DNA of 64,000 nt, taken from NCBI GenBank assembly GCA_900757205.1, contig CAAENA010000048.1, forward strand, positions 1 to 64,000, written 5' to 3'. The position numbers and the translations under genes are program-made. The notes under the pieces were generated by a model. The model searched no databases. It was not told the DNA's origin and saw nothing but the letters and a program-made list of their open reading frames with translations. Shown here piece after piece: positions 1 through 8,308 of this stretch (position 1 is its first letter; each line of letters starts with the position of its first letter). The DNA comes from an uncultured Collinsella sp. (lineage in GTDB: Bacteria; Actinomycetota; Coriobacteriia; Coriobacteriales; Coriobacteriaceae).

Positions 1-301
1 CATTAAGTGGCCTTCTTTGCATGCGGAACTCGCGACAAACGTAATGCCCGCCCGCCTCCGACCGACTTCCAACCTTATTCTTTTCAGCTCAGGCCCCTGT
101 GTACCGCGCGTCTAAGGTCTTCAAATTCAACTAACCTGACAATCGATTCTTATAGCAGAGGCCCCTTGGCCGTTAGTTTGATACAAGTTCCGCACGAGCC
201 GGAAAGCACTTAATGTGCTTTCCGTGCGAGCAGGACTGTTCGCAGTAGCAAACTAAAGGCCAAGGGGCCCAGTCAACCTAACAGCAGCGATTACTCGGCA
301 G
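1..301. other. Intergenic stretch with a long nested hairpin
   Basis: No convincing gene is seen. The stretch holds a large palindrome: arms at 160-180 and 249-269 are complementary over 21 positions with one mismatch (GGCCCCTTGGCC followed by a TAGTTTG-type tail). Inside it is a second stem, CGGAAAGCAC at 200-209 against GTGCTTTCCG at 215-224. It lies just downstream of the glycosyltransferase stop, so it could end that transcript, but there is no T-tract. Function unproven. Confidence 0.5.
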
Positions 302-1333
302 TTAGTTGAATTTGAAGATCTTTGAGGCAAGACGGTATAGGCCGAGCGTGGTTTTGTCTCCGGCACGACCGCGGAGGTTAGTGAAGAAGCCGACCACACC
401 GTAACGTGCACGACGATACATACGCTCGTCATAGGCCTTCAAATCATTCCACAGCGTCTTCAGACGCTCATCGGCACAATCCTCGTCGGAAAGCTTGGTG
501 AGCACCGAGCAGATCGCCATCATCATAGTGAAATAACCCATCATGTACGAACGCAGACGCGACGACTCGACATCGCTGTACAGGTGGTACGACTCCATCA
601 TGATACGCGTAACACGGAACTGCTGGTCCAGACGCTTGACCATCGTGGCCTCGTTGACACTCTGGCCCTCGCGACCGATAAAGTAGCGATAGAGGTCGAT
701 GTCGGCGTAGTACATGGTCTTGCAACGCGGCAGCGGCACGTAGGCGTAGATGTTGTCCACATAGAACGTGTGCGGCGGCATGGGCAGGTTGGACTCGCGC
801 AGCACATCCGTGCGATAGCACAGGCTGTGCATGAGCAGATTCTGGTCCAAACGGAAATGGCCGATCTGGTCCCAGGTAAAGATCTTTTTTCGCGGCAGGG
901 CAAACTTGTAACCAATGGCAGTATGAGTACCCTCGTAAACCTTCTCGTACACATAGTTCGAGATAAAGAGGTCGACACGCTGGTCGCGCTCCTCAAAACC
1001 GCGAAGAATCGAAAGCATAGTCGATAGGGCTGCGCCATCGAGCCAGTCGTCCGAGTCGACGACCTTGTAGTAGGTGCCCTGCGCCTCGCGCAGACCCGAA
1101 AGGACGGCAATACCGTGGCCGCCATTCTCCTGGTGCACCGCGCGGATGATTCCAGGATAACGGGCCTCCCACTCGTCGGCCTTGGCGGCCGTCTCGTCCT
1201 TGGAGCCGTCGTCCACCACGACAATCTCGATATCGGTGGCGTAATTGCTCCCCTCCAAGATGGAGGTGATGCAATGGTCCATGTCCTTGGCGGCGTTATA
1301 CGAGGGAATACCGAATGTTATGACTTTATGCAT
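302..1333 (-). CDS. Family 2 glycosyltransferase
   Basis: Cytoplasmic or membrane-face GT-A glycosyltransferase of about 343 residues that transfers a sugar from a nucleotide-sugar donor onto a surface glycan. The N-terminus starts with the GT2 pattern ITFGIPSYNAAKD; a donor-binding DDGSKDET lies at residues 41-48 and the metal-binding VDSDDW at 92-97. The C-terminal half is helical with no clear membrane span. I chose the ATG at 1333, which overlaps the end of glf by 8 bases, so the two genes are translationally coupled. The glf neighbour suggests galactofuranose-containing polysaccharide, but the acceptor cannot be read from sequence. Confidence 0.85.
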   Translation of the reverse strand: MHKVITFGIPSYNAAKDMDHCITSILEGSNYATDIEIVVVDDGSKDETAAKADEWEARYPGIIRAVHQENGGHGIAVLSGLREAQGTYYKVVDSDDWLDGAALSTMLSILRGFEERDQRVDLFISNYVYEKVYEGTHTAIGYKFALPRKKIFTWDQIGHFRLDQNLLMHSLCYRTDVLRESNLPMPPHTFYVDNIYAYVPLPRCKTMYYADIDLYRYFIGREGQSVNEATMVKRLDQQFRVTRIMMESYHLYSDVESSRLRSYMMGYFTMMMAICSVLTKLSDEDCADERLKTLWNDLKAYDERMYRRARYGVVGFFTNLRGRAGDKTTLGLYRLASKIFKFN

Positions 1334-2528
1334 GGCAGGCGATAATCTCATCCGAAAGATCGAGGGCGGAATTGGTCACGGCATCCATATCGTAGTAACG
1401 ATACTCGGCCAGACGACCCACCGGGTGGAAGTTTGTCAGGTTCTGGACGCGCTCAAGATAGCGCTCATAGAGCTCACGGTTCTCGGGCTCAAGAATGGCG
1501 TAATACGGCGTCTCGCCCGAGCCGGGCGTATAGGCCTTGGAGTACTCCTTCATGATGGTGGTCTTGCCGGGCAAAACCTGACCGGTCATGTTCTTGAACT
1601 CGGTGATACGCGTGTAGTCCTCGCTCGTGGTGTAGTTGACGGTGCCCACGGGCTGGAACTGGTCCATATCAAGCGTCTCGAACTTCATATCGAGCGTGCG
1701 GTACGGAAGAGCGCCCAGGTCAAGGTCGAACAGCTCATCGAGCGGACCGGTATAGACGATCTCGCCGCCGTAGACCTTGCCGCCGATCTTGACGGTGGTC
1801 TCGTCGATCTCAAAGAGATCGCGGGCGTCCACGTCGCAGAACACGTCGATCAGGTCGTGGTCGAGCATATGCTCGAACAGCGCCGTGTAGCCGTCCTGCG
1901 GCATACCCTGGAAGGGAGCCTGCGGGAAATAGCGGTCATCGTCGCCCACAAAGACGGGAACGCGACCGGTGATCGAGGGATCGATCTGGTCGGGCGTCTG
2001 GCCCCACTGCTTCATGGTGTAATGCAAAAAGACGTTCTCGTAGACGTAATCGGCGACCTCGGCCAAGTCGGGGTCGTTCTTCTTACGCAGCTCCATAATG
2101 GGCACTTTGACATCCTTGCCAAAGGTCTCCACGAGCTTCTGATACAGCTCCTCGCCGCGCTCATCACCAAAGGCGAGCTTGAGACTCGCATGGTTGAAGG
2201 GCACGGGCATAAGGGTACCGTTGATGTTGGCGAGCACCTTGTGCTGATAATCCGTCCACTTGGTAAAGCGCGACAGGAAATTATGCACACGCTCGTTAAA
2301 GGTGTGATAGATATGCGGACCGTACTCGTGGATCAGGATTCCGGCCTCGTCAGTGCAGTCATAGGCATTGCCCGCAATGTGGCTACGGCGCTCCAAAACG
2401 GCAACACGATAGCCGATAGTCTCGGCAAGACGGCGGGCGCAAACGGCACCGGCATATCCAGCACCGACGACAATCATGTCGTACGCGCCGGCGTTAAAGC
2501 CTTCAGGCAGGCCTGAGGTAATCTGCAT
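1326..2528 (-). CDS. glf: UDP-galactopyranose mutase
   Basis: FAD-dependent enzyme that converts UDP-galactopyranose to UDP-galactofuranose, the donor for surface galactofuran. The 400-residue protein has the Rossmann FAD signature VGAGYAGAV at residues 21-29, then ERRSHIAGNAYD, HEYGPHIYHT and the GLF C-terminal region with FQPVGTVNYT and GRLAEYRYYDMD. Length matches the family. The start is set by AAGGAG five bases before the ATG. It is first in a two-gene operon with the GT2 gene downstream, so the mutase and a likely user of its product are co-expressed. Confidence 0.95.
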   Translation of the reverse strand: MQITSGLPEGFNAGAYDMIVVGAGYAGAVCARRLAETIGYRVAVLERRSHIAGNAYDCTDEAGILIHEYGPHIYHTFNERVHNFLSRFTKWTDYQHKVLANINGTLMPVPFNHASLKLAFGDERGEELYQKLVETFGKDVKVPIMELRKKNDPDLAEVADYVYENVFLHYTMKQWGQTPDQIDPSITGRVPVFVGDDDRYFPQAPFQGMPQDGYTALFEHMLDHDLIDVFCDVDARDLFEIDETTVKIGGKVYGGEIVYTGPLDELFDLDLGALPYRTLDMKFETLDMDQFQPVGTVNYTTSEDYTRITEFKNMTGQVLPGKTTIMKEYSKAYTPGSGETPYYAILEPENRELYERYLERVQNLTNFHPVGRLAEYRYYDMDAVTNSALDLSDEIIACHA

Positions 2529-2626
2529 CGATACTCCTTGTCAAAAGCCACGGGCTCGTTAGCTGGGCTTTTCTCGAACATTCTTCGAGACATATTTATC
2601 AGAGCGATTATAGCGCTAATGCGTCC

Positions 2627-2712
2627 TATAATGAGCTTGCCACACAAGGAAAGCTCAAGCACAGCGGCGAACATAATTGAAAGGTAGACCCGCTAGCAGC
2701 GGGTTTATTCGT
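2627..2712 (+). promoter_or_regulatory. pta leader: candidate -10 box and terminator-like hairpin
   Basis: A TATAAT at 2627-2632 is a plausible -10 for pta; no good -35 is visible. About 55 bases downstream, arms ACCCGCT (2688-2694) and AGCGGGT (2698-2704) form a short hairpin followed by TTATT. GAGCTT/AAGCTC, at the start of the leader, can form another stem. The hairpin sits inside the leader of pta, so it is either a weak attenuator or the end of a short RNA. Inference only. Confidence 0.35.
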
Positions 2713-2759
2713 GAACAGCCGGGCGCCTGGAGCTTAGCGAAACGCTTGTAAGGAGTAAC

Positions 2760-3740
2760 ATGAGCGATTTCCTAAACCGTATGAAGTCTGCCGCCAAGGC
2801 CGACCTTAAGACCATCGTCCTGCCCGAGGGCGAGGATCCGCGCACCATCGTCGCGGCCAACAAGATCATCGAGGAAGGCCTGGCCAACATCGTCATCCTG
2901 GGCGATCCCAACGAGATCAACGTTCCCGGCGCCACCGTCATCGACCCGCGCAATGCCGAGAAGCACGAGGAGTACGCACAGAAGTTTGCCGAGCTCCGCG
3001 CCAAGAAGGGCGTTACCATCGAGCAGGCTCGCGCCCAGGTGATGGACGCCACCTACTTTGGCACCATGATGGTCAAGATGGGCGACGCCGACGGCCTGGT
3101 CTCCGGCGCCTGCCACTCCACCGCCGACACCCTGCGCCCCGCGCTTCAGATCCTCAAGACCGCCCCGGGCACCAAGCTGGTCTCGGCCTTCTTCGTGATG
3201 TGCACCGACACCCCGCAGTTCGGCACCGACGGCACGCTGATCTTCGCCGACTGCGGCCTCAACATCAACCCGTCCTCCGACGAGCTCTCCGAGATCGCCA
3301 TCGCCTCCGCTCACTCCTGGTCCACCTTCATGGGCAATGTTGAGCCGCACGTGGCCATGCTCTCCTACTCCACCATGGGCTCCGCCGGTGGCGAGGTCGC
3401 CAAGAAGGTCCAGGAGGCCGTGAAGTTCTGCAAGGAGAAGGCACCCGAGCTCGCCATCGACGGCGACCTGCAGCTCGATGCTGCTATCGTCCCCACCGTC
3501 GCCCAGCTCAAGGCTCCCGGCTCCTCCGTTGCCGGCAAGGCCAACGTGCTCGTGTTCCCCGACCTCGAGGCCGGCAACATCGGCTACAAGCTGGTTCAGC
3601 GCTTCGCTGGTGCCGACGCCTACGGCCCCATCCTGCAGGGCATCGCCAAGCCGGTTAACGACCTTTCGCGCGGCTGTTCTGCCGACGACATCGTGGGTGT
3701 CGTGGCCATCACCGCCGTCCAGGCTCAGATGGCTGAATAG
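2760..3740 (+). CDS. pta: Phosphate acetyltransferase
   Basis: Interconverts acetyl-CoA and acetyl phosphate, the first step of acetate production with ATP gain through acetate kinase. The 326-residue protein is the short, single-domain Pta type without the N-terminal regulatory domain. It shows the N-terminal KTIVLPEGEDPRTIVAA, the substrate region DADGLVSGACHSTADTLRPA, and the C-terminal NVLVFPDLEAGNIGYKL and ARP-like block. AAGGAG precedes the ATG. The two acetate kinase genes that complete the pathway lie downstream on the other strand; an IS110 element now separates them. Confidence 0.96.
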   Translation: MSDFLNRMKSAAKADLKTIVLPEGEDPRTIVAANKIIEEGLANIVILGDPNEINVPGATVIDPRNAEKHEEYAQKFAELRAKKGVTIEQARAQVMDATYFGTMMVKMGDADGLVSGACHSTADTLRPALQILKTAPGTKLVSAFFVMCTDTPQFGTDGTLIFADCGLNINPSSDELSEIAIASAHSWSTFMGNVEPHVAMLSYSTMGSAGGEVAKKVQEAVKFCKEKAPELAIDGDLQLDAAIVPTVAQLKAPGSSVAGKANVLVFPDLEAGNIGYKLVQRFAGADAYGPILQGIAKPVNDLSRGCSADDIVGVVAITAVQAQMAE

Positions 3741-3755
3741 CTTACATATCCCCTC

Positions 3756-3784
3756 GGGACCCTGCAGGGCAAAGCTCTGAAAAC
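3756..3784 (+). repeat. 29-bp repeat, left copy
   Basis: This 29-base sequence (starts GGGACCCTGCAGGGC, ends CTGAAAAC) recurs as an exact reverse complement at 5433-5461, so the pair brackets the IS110 element. It contains the palindrome CCCTGCAGGG. IS110-family elements usually lack long terminal inverted repeats, so these may be copies of a dispersed genomic repeat rather than element ends. Confidence 0.8.
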
Positions 3785-3798
3785 GTCCTCGGACATGC

Positions 3799-3841
3799 AA
3801 AGAGGCTCCGCTGCGCGCTTCGCGCGGCGGAGCCTCTTTGC
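3799..3841. terminator. Strong bidirectional hairpin between pta and the transposase
   Basis: Arms CAAAGAGGCTCCGC and GCGGAGCCTCTTTG are perfectly complementary (14 bp), with an inner GCGCG/CGCGC stem. It lies between the convergent pta and transposase genes and can serve either strand. There is only a short T-run (CTCTTTG) after it. Confidence 0.7.
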
Positions 3842-3853
3842 GTCCTGACGCTC

Positions 3854-5144
3854 CTATTTGGCAAGGTGTTTTTTAGAATCCATTTTGCGCTCGGCCTCGA
3901 AGGCCCGCCTGTCCCAATCGAGCGGAAGTCCGGCCTCGACCCATGCCTCGTAGGCCCTCCTTATGGGCTTGAGCTCCCTTTGGCCCCTCTCCAGCATCGA
4001 GATGTACTTCTCGCTGGTTCCCAATATGGACGCCGCCCTCACCTGGCTGACCTTCGCCGCGCGCCTGGCCGCCACGAGCTCCGAGGCGTCCTCGGGCCTC
4101 CTGATCTCGTGCGGGTGCATCAGCGCCCGGTACGCCTCCCTGGCCACGTAGCGCTTGAGGCACCTCATGACCTCCCTGTCGCTCTTCCCCCGCCCCCTGG
4201 CCCTCTCGGCGTACTCGGCGGTCTCGGGGTCGCGCATGACCCTCTGCCTCGCGATCTCGTGCAGCGCGCTGTTCGCCTGCCGGTCGCCGCCCCTGTTGAG
4301 CCTGTGCCTCACGGTCTTGCCGCTCGAGGCGGGGATGGGGCAGGCCCCGCATATCGCCGCGAACGACGCCTCGGAGCGCAGCCTGCCCGGGTTGTCCCCG
4401 GCCGCGACCGCGAGCTTGGCCGCGCTCACGGGCCCGCACCCGTACATCGCCAGCAGCGCGGGGCAGTTCTCCTCCAGGGACGCCTCGATCGCGCGCTCCA
4501 TGTCGAGCGCCGCGTCGCGCGCCGCCTCCCACAGGTCCGCCAGCGCGCCGAGCGCGGCGCCCAGCGCGCCCTCGGCGCGCACGGAGGGGAGCTCCTCCAT
4601 CAGCCTCGGCCCTCCCATGCCGCGGAACCTCGACCTGAGCCCCTCCGGCGCGGTGGTGAGCAGCGACCTCGCGGTGTTTATCGCCGAGGTCCGCGCCTTC
4701 ACCGCCCCGGAGCGCGCCGCGAGCATGCAGCGCACCCCGTCGACCCACCCGTCCTGGCTCTTGGGGGTCCCGAGCTTCGAGCCGGACATCGCCGCGCGGG
4801 CGGCCCTCTCCGCGTCCGCCTCGTCGCACTTTCCCTGCCCCGGGCGCACTCCTCTGCATCCTCGCCGGGGAGAGCGCCTCGCGCACGGGCATCCCCAGCG
4901 ACGCGAGGTGCCTGGTGAGGCCCGCCCCGTAGGACGACGTCCCCTCCATCGCGACGCAGGCCGGCTCCCCGGCCGCCGCGATCGCCCCGGCGAGCGCCTC
5001 GTAGCCCGCCGCGTCGGCGGGGAACTGGCGGGACAGGACCTTGCGGCCCCTCCAGTCGAGGACGCACAGCCAGTGCGAGTCGGCGTGGGTGTCGACCCCG
5101 CAGAAGACCGGCCCGCGGGCGCCGGGTGTCGATTCGGTTCGCAT
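3854..5144 (-). pseudogene. IS110-family transposase, frameshifted, with C-terminal HTH extension
   Basis: DEDD-type (RuvC-like) serine-assisted transposase of the IS110 family. The N-terminal part (ATG at 5144, GGAG six bases upstream) reads about 98 residues with FCGVDTHADSHW (D18) and VAMEGTSSYG (E67). At about 4850 the reading frame must change by one base; the other frame then continues with GKCDEADAERAARA (the third and fourth acidic residues) and the Tnp20 half with CGPVSAAKLA and HRLNRGGDRQANSALHEIA, to a stop at 3854. An extra base at 4850 would explain this; ribosomal frameshifting is an alternative, since the site reads AGAGGAG, like a ribosome-binding site. The last 75 residues form an XRE-like helix-turn-helix (VSQVRAASILGTSEKYISML), unusual for this family. 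Joined length is about 429 residues. Confidence 0.85.
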
Positions 5145-5432
5145 GTCTCGCTCCGTTCTTTCCGTGCTCGCCTGGACCGGGCAGACGGCACACTGACGGG
5201 GCGCGATAGAATGCGGTTGTTCGGGTCCGCGGTATCGCTCCATGCTCCTATTAGGTCATGCGGCGGTCTCGGCTCGCCGCGGCCCGCGCGGGACATGTCA
5301 GGAAACGAGGGCAGCCCTGTGGGCGCCAGCGGAATGTGGGGTCACCGCGCGGTCCGCATCTGATGGTGTCGACGTCAATGGTATACGGGTGCATCATCGA
5401 CGTCTTCAATACAGACAATATCAGTGCGGAAT
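5145..5432 (-). other. IS110 non-coding end, candidate bridge RNA region
   Basis: About 290 bases upstream of the transposase start and inside the element hold no supported gene. In the IS110 group the non-coding end 5' of the transposase encodes the bridge RNA that specifies target and donor, so this is where it would lie. I could not fold it by eye; the exact element boundary is also not determined. Confidence 0.4.
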
Positions 5433-5461
5433 GTTTTCAGAGCTTTGCCCTGCAGGGTCCC
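5433..5461 (-). repeat. 29-bp repeat, right copy (inverted)
   Basis: Exact reverse complement of 3756-3784. Bases on both sides of the two copies differ, so the match is limited to these 29 bases. Confidence 0.8.
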
Positions 5462-5608
5462 TGCCGTCACGCAGCAGTCAGGGAATCTGGAGTGGGCGGC
5501 GGCTTGGCTACGAGCTGGGGCTGAGGATCTGAACGAATGGGTGACGTTGCTGGGAGCGCAGGCGTTGCCGGCGATGATCACTTTGGAACTGGAATTTCCG
5601 CCTGCTAG
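5462..5608. other. Intergenic remnant between IS110 and ackA
   Basis: No gene with a ribosome-binding site or recognisable product is seen here. Its base composition is like the surrounding genome. It may be the flank into which the IS110 element inserted. Confidence 0.4.
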
Positions 5609-5609
5609 T

Positions 5610-5646
5610 AAAAAGGCCTCCGGGCTGTTGCTCTGGAGGCCTTTTT
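5610..5646 (-). terminator. Terminator of ackA (upstream-encoded copy 1)
   Basis: Arms AAAAAGGCCTCC and GGAGGCCTTTTT are fully complementary (12 bp) around an 13-base loop. They sit 20 bases past the stop of the acetate kinase on the minus strand, and the reverse-strand 3' arm ends in a T-run. Confidence 0.9.
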
Positions 5647-5666
5647 GTCAATTACAGACGAATGCG

Positions 5667-6845
5667 TTAGTTGTTCTTGGTCAGACGCTCGACGTCGTGG
5701 GCGATCATGTATTCCTCGTCGGTGGGGATGACCATGACCGTGACGGCGGAACCGGCGGCGCTGATGACCTGCGGTCCGTTGCCCACGGCCTCGCGGTTCT
5801 TGTTGTTGTCGATGCGCACGCCCAGCCACTCAAAACAGTCGCAGAAGGCCTTGCGGATCGACCAGTCGTTCTCGCCGATGCCGGCGGTAAAGGTGATGGT
5901 ATCCACGCCCGCCATAGAAGCGATCATAGAACCGGCCTGCTGCATGGCCTTGTAGGCGAACATATCGAAGGCGAGCAGGCAACGTTCATCGCCCTCGGAG
6001 GCGCGCGTACGGATGTCGCGGGCGTCGTTGGAGATGCCCGAGATGGCAAGCAGGCCAGACTGCTTGTTCATCATGTCGTCGACTTCCTGGTAGCTGTAGC
6101 CGCCCTCGCGCTGCAGGTAGCACACGGTGGCCGGATCGATGGAGCCGCAGCGGGTTCCCATCATCAAGCCGTCGAGCGGCGTGAGGCCCATCGTGGTATC
6201 GCGGCAAACACCGTCCTCGATAGCGGCAAGCGAGGCACCGTTACCTAGATGGCACGAAAGCAGGCGGTGGCAGCGCGAACCCAGGATCTCCTTGGCCATC
6301 ATCCACTCGTAGCGGTGGCTCGTTCCATGAGCGCCGTACTTGCGCACGTGATACTTGTCGCACACGTCCTTGGGCAGGGCGTAGGTGTAGGCAACCTCGG
6401 GCATGGTCATGTGGAACGAGGTGTCGAAGACGGCCACGTTGGGCAGCTCCGGATACTTCTCACGGCAATACTCAATCGCCGCAGCCTCGCCGTAGTTGTG
6501 CAGCGGAGCCAAGGGAGCCACCTCAAGAATCTTGGCCATGACTTCGTCGTCGACGACCGCAGAATCATCGAAGTGCCAGCCACCCTGAACGATACGATGT
6601 CCAATGCCGTCAATCGTAAAGTCGGTCTTCTCGAGCTCCTCGAGTACGCGCGCAATGGCCGAGCGATGATCGGGGAAGGGAACCTCTTCGGTCTGCTTGG
6701 CGCCACCGTTCTCGGCGTGACCAAAGATGCCCATGTCCGAGCCGATACGCTCGCAGTTGCCCTTGGCGAAAACCTCGCGGGTATCGGTATCCAAGAGTTG
6801 ATATTTAAGGCTTGAACTACCAGCGTTGACAACAAGTACGTTCAT
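5667..6845 (-). CDS. ackA: Acetate kinase, copy 1
   Basis: Makes ATP and acetate from acetyl phosphate. The 392-residue protein starts MNVLVVNAGSSSLKYQ and has the canonical GHRIVQGG (R84), FDTSFH (D141), AHGTSHRY (H173 and H177), HLGNGAS (199-205) and the C-terminal FTAGIGEN. The start is the ATG at 6845, preceded by AAGGAG; an upstream in-frame TTG lacks a ribosome-binding site. A very similar paralogue of identical length lies immediately upstream on the same strand, but each gene has its own terminator, so they are probably separate transcripts. The A+T-rich stretch at 6905-6945 is the likely promoter. Confidence 0.95.
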   Translation of the reverse strand: MNVLVVNAGSSSLKYQLLDTDTREVFAKGNCERIGSDMGIFGHAENGGAKQTEEVPFPDHRSAIARVLEELEKTDFTIDGIGHRIVQGGWHFDDSAVVDDEVMAKILEVAPLAPLHNYGEAAAIEYCREKYPELPNVAVFDTSFHMTMPEVAYTYALPKDVCDKYHVRKYGAHGTSHRYEWMMAKEILGSRCHRLLSCHLGNGASLAAIEDGVCRDTTMGLTPLDGLMMGTRCGSIDPATVCYLQREGGYSYQEVDDMMNKQSGLLAISGISNDARDIRTRASEGDERCLLAFDMFAYKAMQQAGSMIASMAGVDTITFTAGIGENDWSIRKAFCDCFEWLGVRIDNNKNREAVGNGPQVISAAGSAVTVMVIPTDEEYMIAHDVERLTKNN

Positions 6846-6958
6846 GAGACTCCTTTGCAATGCAATACGGTCGGTACAGGCCCCTTAAGGCGGCCGCATG
6901 TTAATAAGAAGTTATCATAGCTTGATAAATAGCTATCAGATATATCGACCAGCGAGCG

Positions 6959-7007
6959 CAAAAGAGGGGCCGAACGGCATGTTGCCGTCCAGCCCCTCCC
7001 CTCTTGT
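6959..7007 (-). terminator. Terminator of acetate kinase copy 2
   Basis: An imperfect hairpin with GAGGGGC and GCCCCTC arms just past the stop of the second acetate kinase; the reverse strand continues into CTTTT. The inner ACGGCA/TGCCGT pair extends the stem. Confidence 0.7.
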
Positions 7008-7009
7008 AA

Positions 7010-8188
7010 TTACTTGGCGTTGACGATGCGCTCGACGTCGGAAGCGATCATGAACTCCTCGTCCGTGGGGATGACAAAGATTTTGACCTTGGAATCCTTG
7101 GCAGACAGGCACCAAGCGCCGTCACCACGCAGGGCGTTGCGGGCATGATCCATCTTGACGCCCATAAAGGCCAGGCGGTCGGCAACGCCGGCGCGGACGG
7201 CCGGAGCGTGCTCGCCGATGCCGGCGGTAAAGACCAGGGTGTCCATACCGCACATAGAAGTAGCCATCTCGGCGGCCTTGGCGGCAATCTTGTAGACAAA
7301 CATGTCGAAGGCGAGCTGGGCCTCGGGGTCACCGGCAGCGGCGAGCTCCTCGACGTTGCGGCAGTCGTTGGTCTTGCCGCCGGTCACAGCCAAAAGGCCG
7401 GACTTCTTGTTCATCATCTCGTCGACCTCGTCGAAGGTGTAGCCGCCCTCGCGCTGCAGGTAGCACACGGTAGCCGGGTCGATGGAGCCGCAGCGGGTGC
7501 CCATCATAACGCCGTCGAGCGGCGTCAAGCCCATGGTGGTGTCCATGCACTTGCCGTCCTCGATGGCGCACAGGGAAGCGCCGGAGCCGATATGGCACAC
7601 GACGACCTTGCGGGCCTCGCCGTTGGTCATCTCGGCGACCTTCTTGGAGATGTAACGGTAGCTGGTGCCGTGGGCGCCGTACTTACGGATGTGCAGCTTG
7701 TCGCAGACATCCTTGGGCAGAGCGTAAGTCTTGGCGACCTCGGGCATGTTGAAGTGGAAAGCGGTGTCGTAGACCGTGACGTTGGGCAGGTCGGGATACT
7801 GCTCCAGGCAGTACTCGATAACGTTGGCCTCGGGGTTATTGTGCAGCGGGGCGAGCGGAGCAACCTCGCGGATCTTGGCGAGGACGTCCTCGTCGACGAG
7901 GGAGGAATCGCCAAAGTACCAACCGCCCTGAACGATGCGGTGGCCGATGCCCTCGATCTTGACGCCGTTGGCCTCGAGGTCCTTGAGGACGACCTCGATG
8001 GCGACCTTGTGGTCGGGGAACTCGATGTTCTCGGTCACCTTCTTGGAGCCGTTGGCAGCGTGGGTGAAGGTGCCGCCGGTAAAGCAGACGCGCTCGCAGG
8101 AGCCCTTTGCGGACACCTTGTGGGACTTGGTATCGATGACCTGATACTTAAGGGTCGAAGATCCTGCGTTGACGACCAGAACGTTCAT
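7010..8188 (-). CDS. ackA: Acetate kinase, copy 2
   Basis: Second acetate kinase of 392 residues, co-linear with copy 1 along its length (MNVLVVNAGSSTLKYQ, GHRIVQGG, YDTAFH, AHGTSYRY, FTAGIGEH). Two positions near the active site differ from copy 1 and from the usual family: Tyr replaces the second His of the GTSHRY motif (residue 177), and the nucleotide loop is HIGSG instead of HLGNG (199-203). The key Arg84, Asp141 and His173 are kept, so activity is likely, perhaps with different kinetics or a different acyl chain such as propionate or butyrate. The start at 8188 has GGGAG upstream. Confidence 0.93.
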   Translation of the reverse strand: MNVLVVNAGSSTLKYQVIDTKSHKVSAKGSCERVCFTGGTFTHAANGSKKVTENIEFPDHKVAIEVVLKDLEANGVKIEGIGHRIVQGGWYFGDSSLVDEDVLAKIREVAPLAPLHNNPEANVIEYCLEQYPDLPNVTVYDTAFHFNMPEVAKTYALPKDVCDKLHIRKYGAHGTSYRYISKKVAEMTNGEARKVVVCHIGSGASLCAIEDGKCMDTTMGLTPLDGVMMGTRCGSIDPATVCYLQREGGYTFDEVDEMMNKKSGLLAVTGGKTNDCRNVEELAAAGDPEAQLAFDMFVYKIAAKAAEMATSMCGMDTLVFTAGIGEHAPAVRAGVADRLAFMGVKMDHARNALRGDGAWCLSAKDSKVKIFVIPTDEEFMIASDVERIVNAK

Positions 8189-8239
8189 GTGTCTCCCTAC
8201 TAACAGGCGGTGTGGCGCCGCCAGGTTACATACGCTTCA

Positions 8240-8275
8240 ATAATAAACCCAAACGCCCTCGCGCTCGGGTTTATT
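8240..8275. terminator. Bidirectional terminator between MFS gene and acetate kinase
   Basis: AATAAACCC and GGGTTTATT arms flank a 16-base loop. On the minus strand it follows the MFS stop at 8309 and precedes acetate kinase copy 2, so it insulates the two. Confidence 0.7.
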
Positions 8276-8308
8276 GCGTTGATATATAAGTTATCGGTGC
8301 CCAAATAC

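Noticed and set aside
160..269. Integron attC-like site
   Set aside because: Large palindrome but no R/L box consensus and no integrase or cassette array nearby.
1245..2516. 423-codon plus-strand open frame across glf
   Set aside because: It lies antisense to a clear UDP-galactopyranose mutase, has no recognisable domain, and is explained by GC-rich codon bias of the real gene.
2772..3800. 342-codon minus-strand open frame across pta
   Set aside because: Antisense shadow of pta with Gly/Asp/His-rich low-complexity sequence.
3866..4918. 350-codon plus-strand frame across the transposase
   Set aside because: Pro/Arg-rich low-complexity shadow of the IS110 transposase.
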